Positions 7,779-17,535 of a stretch of 57,072 bases of DNA are shown here, one piece after another; the first letter of the stretch is position 1, and each line of letters opens with the position of its first letter. The position numbers were made by a program, and so were the translations under genes. Where the stretch lies: positions 7,501-64,572 of the forward strand of contig CAUYUJ010015960.1 in NCBI GenBank assembly GCA_963575745.1, in the 5' to 3' direction. Under the pieces are notes generated by a model. That model worked only from the letters and a program-made list of their open reading frames with translations. It was not told the origin of the DNA and ran no database searches. The DNA is from Prorocentrum cordatum. Taxonomy: Eukaryota > Sar > Dinophyceae > Prorocentrales > Prorocentraceae.

Positions 7779-9859
7779 CGTCGCTCCTGGATTCGAACCA
7801 AGGTGACACTCCTCAGGCGAAGTCGCTGACGACGCTGCTACAGGAGCCTCCGCAGCAGGTTGAAGTTTCTGCTGCCCTTCGGCCTCTCTTCGAAGAGGTT
7901 GCCCGTGCTGTCGCCGAGCCTTGTCGGGATCTCATTGTGGGCAGTTGTTTCGAAGCGGCTCTTCGGGACAAAATTGATGTTGCGGTCATCAATGCTCAGT
8001 CCGCTGCCAAGAAGAGATCCCGTCAAAGCTGGCAAGCTTGGATTCGCGCTGGCCTTGACGAGGGAGCGAAAAGAGTTCACATGCTCACCAGGGACCCGTC
8101 ACCTTGGAAGGCCACCACCACCCTTTCTGCTGATGGCACCCTTGTGTCCGATCCCCTGGCGCTCTTGGCTTCGGAAGGTTTCAAGTTTGCCGCCTTCTGG
8201 GGCAAGGGCGCTGGAGCCTCTAGAGGCCCCCCGACGCTTGGGTCGTCTCTTCCGAGGGTTTCGGCCGACGAAATCAGGGAAGTCTCCAAGAAGTACAAGA
8301 GGTGTTCTGCGGTGGCCTACGATGGCTTTAGTTGTCGTCACTTCCAGTACTTGTGCGATGATGCGTTGAACTCGCTCGCCGTCTTGTTTGAAGTTATGGA
8401 AGCGCTCGGCGAATTGCCCGAGCAGGTTTCGGCCGTGCTGCTCGCTCTTCTCTCGAAGCCCACCGGTGGCTACAGGCCTATAGGGGTGTTTTGCTCCTGG
8501 TACAGGGTGTGGGGGAAGCTGCGGCGCCCCTTCGCCCTCGCCTGGGAGCAAGAGCACCCCCGCAGGTACTGGGCTGCTGGTGGGCATCGAGGTGCTGCCG
8601 ACGTTGTTTGGAGGCAGTCTGTTCGGGCTGAGCACGGCACTGCGTCGAATGAGGTTTCGTGTAGTGTGTTTTACGATATGCTTAAGTACTACGAGACCAT
8701 CGATCTTGCCAAGTTGATGCCCCAATGTCAGCGACACGGTTTCCCCTCCCCGATTGCGCGCCTTTGCATCTTTGCCTTTCGGTGTGGCCGTTTCCTGTCC
8801 CTGGGTGGCATCCTTGCGGGCCCCTTTTTTGTCGAGCGAGGTGCGGTGGCGGGCTGCAGTTTCGCCGCCACCCTCATCAGGGTCTTTGCCCTTGACGCGT
8901 TCGACTCCATTCCCCTGTCCCCCAGATGTGATTTGGACATTTACATCGACGATTCGGGGATTTCTGCGACGGGCCCTCGTCACCGAGTTATTGCCTCTAT
9001 TGTTGCCAGCTCGCAGGCCTTGCACACGGCAGTGACCGACATGCTTGGTTGCAGTCTCGCCCTGTCCAAAGTGTGCACGGTCTCCTCCAATAGGGCGGTG
9101 GCCAGTGAAGTTGGCAAGCAGCTTGGCAGTCTGGCAGGTAGGATCGAGGATGTCACAGTCAACTTAGGTGTGGACTACACGGCGGGCAAGTCCATTCGAG
9201 CCTCAGGTCGGGCTAGTAAGCTCAAGTCGAGGCTGGCTACCATGTGCCGTCGAGCCAAGAGGCTCAAGAGGCTTTCGGGTGATCTCGGGAGAAAAACTCT
9301 GCGGGTTTTTTCCTCGGGCCCTCTGGCGGGAGGCTCCTACGGGGCTGACATTGTGGGTGTCTCTGACAATGATCTTTTACTGATGCGGAGGCAAGCCTTC
9401 TCGACGGTGCGGCCGTTTTCTCAGGGCAGGAGTCTCACTGCTTGCTGCATTCTAGCTGGAGATCCCACCTGGAGGGCGGCCTGCGCTCCTGTGCTTAGGT
9501 GGGGAAAAGAAATATGGCTTGCTCAGACTAAGGTCTTCCCGCACTCCCTGGCCCTCAAGGAGCTTAGAGATTCTTGGAATGCCGTCTGGGGCCTTAGCAG
9601 GATCAGTTGGGGTCTCGTTGGGGGTCCTGTCTCTGCCCTCGGGCTTTGTCTGGTCAGGTTAGGGTGGCACATGGACAATTTCATGACCATTATTGATGAC
9701 AGAGGGTACCACATCCCCCTCGGTGTGACCTCCCCTGCCCTCTTGTGTATTTTTTTGTCGGGAAGGTATGATCAGAGCTCTGGAGAGGGATCTGGTCGGC
9801 AAATGGGCGTCTGGAGGCCGCCTCTGCTTGGATGTCCCCTGTGCTGCTCTGGCGTCTAG
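7691..9859 (+). CDS. LINE ORF2 part 2: reverse transcriptase domain
   Basis: Central part of the polyprotein, displaced one frame from the EEP segment, with no ATG of its own at the start. Reverse transcriptase motifs in order are AVAYDGFSCRHFQ (motif 1), LLSKPTGGYRPIGVF (motif 2), CSVFYDMLKYYETID (motif A region), ERGAVAGCSFAATL (motif B, normally G.PQG) and DIYIDDSGI (motif C, the catalytic YxDD, at 8942-8953), followed by thumb-like sequence. It copies the LINE RNA at the nicked target. The sensible reading ends near 9767, where it must shift +1; a T7 run at 9750-9756 is the likely indel site. Residues after SGR are out-of-frame. Confidence 0.9.
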   Translation: MEKLVGRDHAIRDPEHHAVRWLSVQYRALASLLDSNQGDTPQAKSLTTLLQEPPQQVEVSAALRPLFEEVARAVAEPCRDLIVGSCFEAALRDKIDVAVINAQSAAKKRSRQSWQAWIRAGLDEGAKRVHMLTRDPSPWKATTTLSADGTLVSDPLALLASEGFKFAAFWGKGAGASRGPPTLGSSLPRVSADEIREVSKKYKRCSAVAYDGFSCRHFQYLCDDALNSLAVLFEVMEALGELPEQVSAVLLALLSKPTGGYRPIGVFCSWYRVWGKLRRPFALAWEQEHPRRYWAAGGHRGAADVVWRQSVRAEHGTASNEVSCSVFYDMLKYYETIDLAKLMPQCQRHGFPSPIARLCIFAFRCGRFLSLGGILAGPFFVERGAVAGCSFAATLIRVFALDAFDSIPLSPRCDLDIYIDDSGISATGPRHRVIASIVASSQALHTAVTDMLGCSLALSKVCTVSSNRAVASEVGKQLGSLAGRIEDVTVNLGVDYTAGKSIRASGRASKLKSRLATMCRRAKRLKRLSGDLGRKTLRVFSSGPLAGGSYGADIVGVSDNDLLLMRRQAFSTVRPFSQGRSLTACCILAGDPTWRAACAPVLRWGKEIWLAQTKVFPHSLALKELRDSWNAVWGLSRISWGLVGGPVSALGLCLVRLGWHMDNFMTIIDDRGYHIPLGVTSPALLCIFLSGRYDQSSGEGSGRQMGVWRPPLLGCPLCCSGV

Positions 9860-11480
9860 CAGGTTTTCTCCCAGTGAAAAAGGTATGATTCGTGCTCTGG
9901 CGTGTAACGCCATCTGGACTCCTGATCGTGCCATTGCCTGTGGATACAAAGTTTGTTCTAAATGCATCCATTGTGGTGAGGTCGACTCGTTGCACCATCG
10001 GCTGTGGGCCTGCCCGCATGTGAGCGATCTGAGAGCGGAGCTTGCTAAGGACTGGATCATTGCCGCCGCCCGTGACACTGAGGCTGAGGACTACTCGGAC
10101 CTCCTTTTCTGCTTCGGGGCTCTCGCCCATCCCGCCGACACCCTTCCGAGGCCGTGCCTCGAAGGCAATGTGGTGTTCCGCTGGCACCGTGATCTGCTCG
10201 AGGGCCCCGAAGGCTTCGAGGCTCCCCAGGAAGGTGCTGTCTGGGGGTCGCTGTTTCTCGACGGGTCTTGCAGGCGGCACATAATTCGGGAACTTAGCCG
10301 TGCGTCGTGGGCCATCACGATGCACAATGACAGCGGGGAACTTTTAGGTGAGGTTATGGGGCCTGTGTGGGCCCAATACCCTCAGACCCCGCAGGCTGGC
10401 GAATACTTAGCGCGTGGCATGGCTGGCAATATGGCCAAGTACCCTTCCACCCTGTTCTCTGACTGTTTGAATGTGGCCAAGCATTCTAAGTTGCCTCCTG
10501 GCGAGCGCCTCTCGGGTAAGAGGGTGTACAGTGGCATAATCATGGAAGCCAATGCTCGAGAAGGCACGTGCATTCTGGATATTGTTAAGGCTTCCGCTCA
10601 CAAGGATTTAGATGAAGCTGGCATCGACCAGTTCGAAAGGTTTTGTCGCAAATGCAATAATGATGCGGACGCGGCGGCCAAAGCCGCGCTGTCGTTTCAT
10701 GCGTCAGATATTAATGAGAGTGAAGATCTCAGCAAGAAGATTGACATTGCTAAAGCAGTGTGTCGACTAGGGGCCAAGCTTCTCTTAGAGTGGCCTCGAC
10801 TGGATTTATCTGATGCAGATTATATTCCGCCAGCCCCCAAGCCCAGGTTTTCCTGGGACAAGCCTGGGCACGACTGGGCCCCTTGGTCCGGTGTGTGGCG
10901 CTGTAGAGTTTGTTTGTTGGGTTCCAGGGGATCTGGCGTCCCTGATCCTGGCATATGCTCTGGCAGGTGCAAGCTTGATGAAGGTGTGCTGGTGTCACTG
11001 CGGCATCGTGTTTTGGCCTTCTCCTGCAGTGACGGTTCACATCTTTTTGTTTGCGTGAAATGCCGCTACCACAGCACAGGAGCTCGTGTGGACGGCCTAG
11101 GGAAGGTGTGTAAGGATCGGCCCTCCAGGAACGCCGAGTATTCTTGGAGGCACCTCTGCCGAGGAGTGCACCCGAACCCTAGGAAGCGAGCTGTGACGGT
11201 GAATACTCACCAGATCTGTGCCCTGTTTGGTTCCCAGGCCGAGGAGGCTCCCTCGTGCCGCAGGGCCGAGGAGGCCCCAGCTGGGAACCACATGGCGGAG
11301 GAGGAGGTGGCCCCCCCTCCCTCGGTCGAGCCTCCCCCCCCCTCGGAGGAGGAGGTCCGTCAGGCCTGTCAGGCCCGAGAGCGCAGCGTCTCCTCTCAGT
11401 CCCTCCGCCGTCTCCAAGCCGCTCTGAGTGGCGGTGAGGAAAGGAGGGACTTGGATGCTGACTCGGGTTCTTCTGACTAA
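9768..11480 (+). CDS. LINE ORF2 part 3: zinc knuckle, RNase H, C-terminal domain
   Basis: C-terminal part of the polyprotein, +1 relative to the reverse transcriptase segment. It opens with a zinc-binding reverse-transcriptase-associated motif (CSKCIHCGEVDSLHHRLWACPH). An RNase H domain follows: GSLFLDGSC (first Asp at 10260-10262), QAGEYLA (Glu), TLFSDCLNV (second Asp), VKASAHKD and NNDADAAAK (last Asp/His region), so the DEDD acidic residues look present. A further Cys pair region (WRCRVC, then CVKCRYHS) could form another zinc site before a Glu/Pro-rich tail ending at TAA 11478-11480. RNase H removes RNA from the hybrid during second-strand synthesis. The ATG at 9768 is probably not a real start. 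Confidence 0.85.
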   Translation: MIRALERDLVGKWASGGRLCLDVPCAALASSRFSPSEKGMIRALACNAIWTPDRAIACGYKVCSKCIHCGEVDSLHHRLWACPHVSDLRAELAKDWIIAAARDTEAEDYSDLLFCFGALAHPADTLPRPCLEGNVVFRWHRDLLEGPEGFEAPQEGAVWGSLFLDGSCRRHIIRELSRASWAITMHNDSGELLGEVMGPVWAQYPQTPQAGEYLARGMAGNMAKYPSTLFSDCLNVAKHSKLPPGERLSGKRVYSGIIMEANAREGTCILDIVKASAHKDLDEAGIDQFERFCRKCNNDADAAAKAALSFHASDINESEDLSKKIDIAKAVCRLGAKLLLEWPRLDLSDADYIPPAPKPRFSWDKPGHDWAPWSGVWRCRVCLLGSRGSGVPDPGICSGRCKLDEGVLVSLRHRVLAFSCSDGSHLFVCVKCRYHSTGARVDGLGKVCKDRPSRNAEYSWRHLCRGVHPNPRKRAVTVNTHQICALFGSQAEEAPSCRRAEEAPAGNHMAEEEVAPPPSVEPPPPSEEEVRQACQARERSVSSQSLRRLQAALSGGEERRDLDADSGSSD

Positions 11481-11592
11481 TTTTATCCTGCCACCCTTGT
11501 GGCTCACCTCCTTGCCTCAGTGGCATGGAGGACGCAGCAGCGATTTCCCAGCCGTCGCTGCTGACAGGTGAGGCTGTGCGGGCGTTGAGCTC

Positions 11593-11602
11593 AAAAAAAA
11601 AA
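11593..11602 (+). other. LINE poly(A) tail
   Basis: Ten A residues immediately before the 3' target-site duplication, marking the 3' end of the reverse-transcribed RNA. Confidence 0.85.
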
Positions 11603-11617
11603 GTCGTCCAAGACCGA
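11603..11617 (+). repeat. LINE target-site duplication, 3' copy
   Basis: Exact repeat of 4445-4459 (GTCGTCCAAGACCGA). It continues into the perfect 20-bp palindrome CCGACAGCGGCCGCTGTCGG at 11614-11633, which belongs to the interrupted target repeat. Confidence 0.9.
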
Positions 11618-11762
11618 CAGCGGCCGCTGTCGGGGAGGCGAGTCTCGAGAGGACAGCGTCCGCGGCGACACCGGCGGCAGATCCTGGTCAAAGATGAACT
11701 GCGGTTGGTCTTGCTGGCCTTTGTCGCAGCGGCTTCCGTACGCATGCCGAGCGTATCGACCC

Positions 11763-11870
11763 GTGGCGCGCGAAGAGCGGCGAGGGAGGCGCCAGAGGCG
11801 CCGCCCAGGGGGTCTCAGCGTCGACCCAAGAAAGCCGCGCGGACCTCCGAAAGTCTACGCTTACACTCGG
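11763..11870 (+). repeat. Nested-hairpin repeat family, degenerate copy 1
   Basis: Contains GGCGCGCGAAGAGCGGCG, GAGGCGCCAGAGGCGCCGCC and GCCGCGCGGACCTCCGA in the order of the clearer copies at 14105-14285, 46036-46236 and 49441-49636. The ends are poorly preserved. Confidence 0.5.
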
Positions 11871-12143
11871 GACGGGTTGCCGAGGACACCCGAGGGAGCA
11901 CGCGACCACTCTGAGGGGAATCCCTGCTGCAGACGCGCAGAGGCCACGAGACGCACTGGACAGAACGCCAGACCCAGGACACGAGACCCTGGCAGCATGA
12001 TCTGCTCAGAGCGTGGACCCCTCGGGCTCGAGCCCTCCCCCGGGACCCGCTCCTCGTCCCGAGCAGTTGCTCGGCGGCCTCGCGGCCCGGCGAGGGCTCT
12101 CGGGATCCGACCAGTGGCCCAAACCCCTGCGTCGTGAAGCCCT

Positions 12144-12280
12144 GCCAGCCATAACTGGGGGAGCTGTGGTCCTTACCCCCCTGGGGGAACCCATCGCATC
12201 GACGATCTCTCGAGAGGGGTGTCGAAATCGATGGGCCCCCCAGGGGGGTAAGGAACACAGCTCCCCCAGTTGTGGCTGGC
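12144..12280. repeat. 137-bp near-perfect palindrome
   Basis: The left arm (12144-12196: GCCAGCCATAACTGGGGGAG, then CTTACCCCCCTGGGGGAACC) is the reverse complement of the right arm (12229-12280) with about four differences. The short loop contains its own palindrome CTCTCGAGAG. No coding content. Confidence 0.85.
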
Positions 12281-12415
12281 CTGGAAGCTGTTCGAAAGCC
12301 GAGGAGTCACCAGGGCACCCAGGATTTTGCAGGGTCGACCTGCAAGGAGCAGCCAAAATCGCATCGGGAAATCGGGTCAGATCGGAACACGCGTCGGATC
12401 GACCCGCGTCTGCAT

Positions 12416-12560
12416 GGAGGCGGAATCGGATCGAACCGGCCGCGCCAGGATGCACGACAGCACCACCCGAGCATCGGGCCGCATCGGACCGTCGGAACAT
12501 CGGAATTGGATCGGATCGGGATGGCCAGAATCGATGTCGAACCAGATCGACCAGATCGGA
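12416..12560 (+). repeat. GATCGGA-rich dispersed repeat, copy 1
   Basis: Rich in ATCGGA/GATCGG. Its order GGAATCGGATCGAACCGGCC, GCATCGG, ATCGGAATTGGATCG, ATCGATGTCGAACC is mirrored at 13726-13870 in the same orientation. Confidence 0.6.
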
Positions 12561-12731
12561 TGTGGCCCTGCAGGATCGGTGTACACACCGCCCCTGAGAA
12601 AAAAGGCAGGGAGATGTTTCGAGGCCCTCCCAGCTTCCAAGAAGCCTTCTTAGAAGCCTCCAGAGCCTTCCGTGAGCATCGTTTATCCTATCCCGATCCA
12701 CAGCGGCGTGGCCTGGGCCCCACTGGCCGAT

Positions 12732-12802
12732 TTACCCCCCTAGATGGGGACATAGGCCGTTCCCTTCGGGTTTCGAGCGGTGTATCCCCATCTGGGGGGT
12801 AA
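12732..12802. repeat. Stem-loop with conserved loop, copy 1
   Basis: TTACCCCCCTAGATGGGGA pairs with TATCCCCATCTGGGGGGTAA. The loop contains GTTCCCTTCGGGTTTCG, nearly identical to the loop of the hairpin at 13201-13274. Confidence 0.75.
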
Positions 12803-13200
12803 TTTGGTGGGGGGTCTCGAAGGGGATGGGGATGAGGATGGGGGTCATACACGAGACTGATTCCAAGAAGAACCCGGCCCTCTAAGAGGCTCCCGCTGCC
12901 GTCGACGTGGATAATGCAGGGTCGACTGGCTTTGGGGCCATAATTTGGGCCTCCAGCGGCCGCTCGGGACAAGTCGGGCACCCATGGGCCGCTCTCGTTG
13001 AGGCTCGTCGTCGAATCATCCCGAGTAAAGAAAACCCAGCAGAAAAGACGAAAGCGCCCCGAAAACCCTGAACAACGATAGTCTGGGGGGCACCCTGGAT
13101 TCTCCACGATCGACCTGCCCACTCAGACATGCTTGCGGGCCTGAGCATTGCTCAACCGATGTCCATCGCCACTGACATCGCCTTGGTCCCACCAACCGAC

Positions 13201-13274
13201 TTAACCCCCCTGGGTGGGTATGCGTGCTGTTCCCTTCGGATTTCGCAGGACCTATCCCCACCTTGGGAGGGGCT
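13201..13274. repeat. Stem-loop with conserved loop, copy 2
   Basis: TTAACCCCCCTGGGTGGGTA pairs imperfectly with TATCCCCACCTTGGGAGGGG. The loop has GTTCCCTTCGGATTTCG, matching the 12732 hairpin, so the loop is as well kept as the stem. Confidence 0.7.
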
Positions 13275-13725
13275 GATGGCGCTAAGACATCATGGCCCAG
13301 CCAGTGGGGACGGGGATCGATTCCCAGACATCCGACGATACGATTATTTCAATGTGCGAAACCCTGACGTCCCAACCCCTTCCCCAGGGCCGTTTTGTTC
13401 GCCCAACCCATGCTTTGATAATCCAGGAGCCGAAAACGGCCCTCGTAGGCCGAAATCGAAGAAAAACTACCCGAGTGAACAAAAACGGATCGTCGGACCC
13501 ACAGCTGCGAGGTCTCGAATTCTCACAACGTGGATCCCTGAAGGTCTAGACCCCTTCCCCCTGGACCAGCTTTTCATACCGAATCGACGGTTGATTTACG
13601 ATCCTAGGGCCCGGCACGGGCCCCCCCAAAGGCAGCACACTCCCAAAAACCTCTCATCATGATTTGCTTCACAACGCGACGGGGTCAAGGTTCGGTGACG
13701 CTGAGTGCAGGCACGGAATCGGGGG

Positions 13726-13870
13726 CAAATCGAATCGGCCGAGCCAGGCTTCACAGCAGCGCCATGCGAGCCGCGGGCCGCACTGGACAGGCGGAAGATC
13801 GGAATTGAATCGCATCAGGCTGGCTGGAGTCGACATCGAACTGGATCGTTCGGATCGACATGAACTGGCT
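13726..13870 (+). repeat. GATCGGA-rich dispersed repeat, copy 2
   Basis: Related to 12416-12560: AATCGAATCGGCCGAGCCAG, GATCGGAATTGAATCGCATC and GTCGACATCGAACTGGATCG in the same order. Confidence 0.6.
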
Positions 13871-13879
13871 CAGGGGGTG

Positions 13880-14065
13880 AGACATCGAGCTGGAATCGGC
13901 GATACCTCGCCGATGGATAGGCCATAGGCCATCGTCGGCGGCACCGCACGTTCCTCGGCGCCGTGGGCTATCAGGCCCCTCATCGGCGATCAATGGCCGA
14001 TTCGGGGTCGATGCGTCCCCCCCTGAGCCTATCCCCTCTTACGTTGCCCTTTGAGATCTGGGTTT
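13880..14065 (-). repeat. Dispersed repeat, inverted copy of 1185-1345
   Basis: Reverse complement reads GGGACGCATCGACCCC, GGCCATTGATCGCCGATGA as in the 1185-1345 copy. Confidence 0.65.
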
Positions 14066-14104
14066 CGTGATGCTGCGCGACGTCCCTAGACTCTACAGGA
14101 GCAA

Positions 14105-14285
14105 ACAACGCCATGAGCATCAGCTTTCGGAGGTCCGCGCGGATTTCCTGGATCGGAGCTGGGCACCATCCCTGGCGCGCGGAGCGCGCCTGGGGCGGCG
14201 CCGGAGACGCTGCCAGGTGGTGTCCAGCGCCGATCCAAAAAAAGCGGCGCGGACCTGCGACAGTTTATGGGACGCGCCGAGACAT
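14105..14285 (+). repeat. Nested-hairpin repeat family, copy 2
   Basis: Outer arms TCGGAGGTCCGCGCGGATTT and GCGGCGCGGACCTGCGA are inverted. Inside are CCTGGCGCGCGGAGCGCGCC and a GGCGGCGCCGGAGACGCTGCC-like second hairpin. A (TA)n run at 14294-14311 follows directly. Confidence 0.75.
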
Positions 14286-14877
14286 ACGAATAGTATATAT
14301 ATATATATATACATGAATCATCCTTGGAGGCGCACGTCCGACCCGAACATAAGTATACCCATCTTGCAGTAGATCGTTTCCCGAGCGGTGTGGCCAAAGA
14401 GCGCCCGCCACGACGCATGTACTATAACATTTCTCGGTGCGCGCGTCACCCCTGGGAGGCGACGCACATATAGTATAAGTATGTTGGGGTGACGCCGAGT
14501 TTATGTTTATGCAGTTTGCTGTTCTTCGAAAGCTTTGCCTCTTGCCGGCGGCGCGCCCAGGGGGAAGTGAGAGGGAGCAGGCCTTCTCGGAGGGCGGCGG
14601 GGCTTCTCGGAACCCCTCCGACCTTCTGAGCAGCGCCCCGGGCCTTTGGAGAAAGCTCCGCGCCAGCGAGAGGCTAGCAAGGGGCACTCACGAGCGAGTT
14701 GGCCGGCGGGCAAAAAGGAGGGGGGGGGGACGGCCGAGAGGAAGAAGGGAGGCTCGGACGTCGAAGAGTTCGACGACGAGCAGCCAGGGGGGGCAGCAGC
14801 AGCCAAGGGCGCAGGCCAGGAGGGCCCCAGACACCGACGGCGACGAAAAAGCTTCGTATTGAGTTGTGGTCGGTGCG

Positions 14878-15070
14878 TTCAGGGGGTCCTCCCAGATGGA
14901 GTGCGAGCAGATGGGGTCGGAGGATCGTTGCGCACTGCCGACGCATCGCCGATGCATCTCCGATGCATCGCCGACGTCGGCGCGGAGAAAACCTGGCTCC
15001 ACATCGAGCTGCATCGCCGATGAATCGGCGATGAGGCGCGCTCGTCCGACCCCAGCTGCCATGACCCCAC
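14878..15070 (-). repeat. CGATGCATCG iteron element, copy 1
   Basis: Bounded by AGATGGGGTCGGAGGATCG and TCGTCCGACCCC; the interior repeats GCATCGCCGATGCATC iterons. Reverse-complement relative of 40374-40620 and 45745-45990. No coding content. Confidence 0.7.
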
Positions 15071-15334
15071 ATGCGAGGCCCAGAACGTCGGAGCTCTGGG
15101 TCTGCCCTCCTCATCCCTCCTCCTCCTCCTCCTCCTCCGAAGAAGAAGAAGAAGATGAAGAAACTGCTTTCACAGTGTTTGCTGACCCTGTGGTTTGACA
15201 CGAGGCGCCACGAGCTAGAGAGATCGGGGATGTTAGACTATCTCTCTCTCTCTCCCTCTCTCACTTCCCCTCCCCCCCCCCACACACAACAAAATGTTTA
15301 AACAACTATCCAGGCCTTTCTACGGTCACCAGCC

Positions 15335-15492
15335 CATCCTCCTCCCTCATCCTTCTCCTATTCCTCCTCCTCCTCCTCCTCCTCCTTCCTCCTCCTCCTC
15401 CTCATCCTCCTCCTGCTCCTCCTCCTCCTCTTCCTCCTCCTCCTCCTCTTTATCCTCCTCCTCCTCCTCCTCCTCCTCCTCCTCCTCCTCCT
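15335..15492 (+). repeat. (TCC)n tract
   Basis: About 158 bp of TCC/CTC triplets with single T or G interruptions; a shorter tract sits at 15106-15139 and (CT)n at 15238-15262. Confidence 0.95.
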
Positions 15493-16376
15493 GCTGCATC
15501 TTCTGGGGAAACCAACAGGTACCGATACCGCTACCCCCCGGCCCTCTCCCAGGGTGCGTTCCAACCAGAATTTCGAAGTGAGTCCAGCGGCGGCGGCGAG
15601 GGCCTCCCAGGAGGCCCAAAAAGGGGAAGAACAAGGCAACGGTAGCGGTATGGGCACCTCCTTCTCCTGCCGCCTCCTCCAAGGTGGCGACATCCGAAAC
15701 CTACCCCCACCGACCATCGACTGAACTGATGGGAGGCGGGGGCAGGGTTCTGACCTCGCCACGCGTTCGACGAATACCGAACCCTACCCCACCGCCCATT
15801 GAGTTGCCTGAATCGTTTACCAGCGAGGGTAGGGCTCGGACGGATTTCGCCGCTGATCCTCGGGCACTCCGCCCGCCCATGGGGGCGAGGGTGTTGGTAG
15901 TGGACCAGGAAGACAAAAGTCCCTCCCCTGGGGCGTGGCTTCTGTGCCAAACATGGCCCCGTGGGGCGGAGTCTGACTGGGCTGGGGAGGGCGTGGCATT
16001 TTGCGGCGAGCGAGGGGGGAAGCGAGAAGGAGCGGCCTTCGAGAAGGAGCAGCCTTCTCAGAAGTCTCGGAACTTACAGGGCCTTCCGAGCAGTTTCTGA
16101 GCCTTCCCCGAAGAAGTCACACAGAACGCTGCTCAAAGGGCGCGAGGGCTTCTGAGAAGTCCCGCCGCCTTCTGAGAAGCCCTTCTCCTTCTCACTCCCC
16201 CCCCCTTCCCAAATCCCCAGCGTCCTGATTTTTTCATGACGTCCACCCCCAGGGGTGTCGACCCATTCCCAGGAACCGGTTATTGCCCCGCGGCCACGTC
16301 AGGGCCCCTAGAGGCTGAACATGGGGACGAACCTCCCGCCTTGTTTTTTCAATCACAACGCGAGGGGGTCTGGGCC

Positions 16377-16996
16377 CCCTTCCTCCTCGTCCTCCTCGTC
16401 CTCGTCCTCGCCCTCGCCCTCTTCCCCCTCCTTCTGAGAAGGCCTTCTCCTTCTCGCTCCACCCCCCTCGCTCCCCGCGGAGGACTGCCGGAGAGAAATC
16501 TCGAGCAGTTGCCCCCCGACGAGCCGCAGGACCCACGCCGCGCCCAGCGCGCCCGCCGCGAGCAGCACCGGCGCGCTGGTCTGCGCCGCGCCGCCAGGGC
16601 GCAGCCACCTCTCGGGCGCCAGGCGGGGGGCGGGCCGTCAGAGGCCCCGAGGCCTCCGACGCACGGGGCGGGGGTGGCGTCATGACAGGCTGCGGCGACA
16701 GCCCCCTCTGCCTCGATCCTCGATGATGCTCGGTCCTCCACCAGCCTACTCCGCCTCCTCCTCCTCCTCCTCGTCCTCGTCCTCCTCCTCCTCCGCCTCC
16801 TCCTCCTCCGCCTCCTCCTCCTCCTCTCCTCCTCGTCCTCGTCCTCGTCCTCCTCCTCCTCCTCCTCCTCTCTTCCTCCTCCTCCTCCTCCTCCCTCCTC
16901 CTCCTCCTCCTCCTCCTCCTCCTCCTCCTCCTCCTCCGCCCTCCCCCCTCCTCCTCCTCCTCCTCCTCCTCCTCCTCCTCCTCCTCCTCCTCCTCG
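16377..16996 (+). repeat. (TCC)n tracts
   Basis: TCC/GTCCTC triplets at 16377-16432 and, after about 300 bp of unique GC-rich DNA, 250 bp of TCC at 16746-16996. Complementary GGA/GAC tracts lie at 17200-17243 and 17498-17805. Confidence 0.95.
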
Positions 16997-17309
16997 ATCC
17001 TTCTCGATTTCCGCGATGCCTCCCGAGACTTCTGCGATCCCCGCGGGGAGCGCGCAGGCCGTGGTTCGCGGTCCAGCGGCGCGGAAGCGAGAAAGAGAAG
17101 GCCTTCTCTCCAGATTGGCCTGCTCCGCGAAACGCCTGGCCCGCCCTTCCGACTGGCCTCGAGGTGCGACAAGGATGAGTTACTCATGAGGAACAGGAAT
17201 GGAGGAGGAGGAGGAGGAGGAGGAGGACGACGACGACGACGAAATGGTTGAGGAGGACGAGGAGGAAGGGGGCCTACGTAACCCCCCTCGCGTTTTGAAT
17301 ATGTACATT

Positions 17310-17310
17310 T

Positions 17311-17354
<44 letters not shown>
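17310..17354. repeat. (TA)n microsatellite
   Basis: Alternating TA interrupted once by AA, immediately after a GGA/CGA tract. Confidence 0.95.
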
Positions 17355-17355
<1 letters not shown>

Positions 17356-17496
17356 AACAATGACGGGAGGTTCTTCACTATTTTCAGCTCGGCGCAAGGG
17401 CCCCCGTAGGCCGAGACCTATGACAGATCCGAAGCCTCGAACTTCCCAAGACGTTGGATGCCTGGGCTCGTCGCCCTCCTCGTCGCAGAAGGGGAG

Positions 17497-17497
<1 letters not shown>

Positions 17498-17535
<38 letters not shown>

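Larger units (their letters stand above)
4460..11602 (+). mobile_element. Nearly full-length LINE retrotransposon
   Basis: A 7.14-kb non-LTR retrotransposon: SL relic and 5' UTR, ORF1 (4583-5857), ORF2 with EEP endonuclease, reverse transcriptase and RNase H (5904-11480 in three pieces), a 112-nt 3' UTR and a 10-A tail (11593-11602). It is flanked by an exact 15-bp duplication (4445-4459 and 11603-11617), the signature of target-primed reverse transcription. Removing the element and one duplication copy restores a sequence resembling an uninterrupted repeat copy on the minus strand at 54376-54420. ORF1 is intact, but ORF2 needs a -1 shift near 7700 and a +1 shift near 9760, so this copy is probably inactive though fairly young. 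The RNase H and C-terminal zinc knuckle suit an RTE/I/Tad-type rather than L1-type clade; the exact clade is not resolved. Confidence 0.95.

Noticed and set aside
7788-7803. tRNA B-box-like word (GGTTCGAATCC, minus strand) in the LINE
   Set aside because: It lies in reverse transcriptase coding sequence (LLDSNQGD) and no tRNA cloverleaf surrounds it.
14940-15030. CRISPR-like array in the CGATGCATCG iterons
   Set aside because: Repeats are short, self-complementary and without unique spacers, and the organism is eukaryotic.
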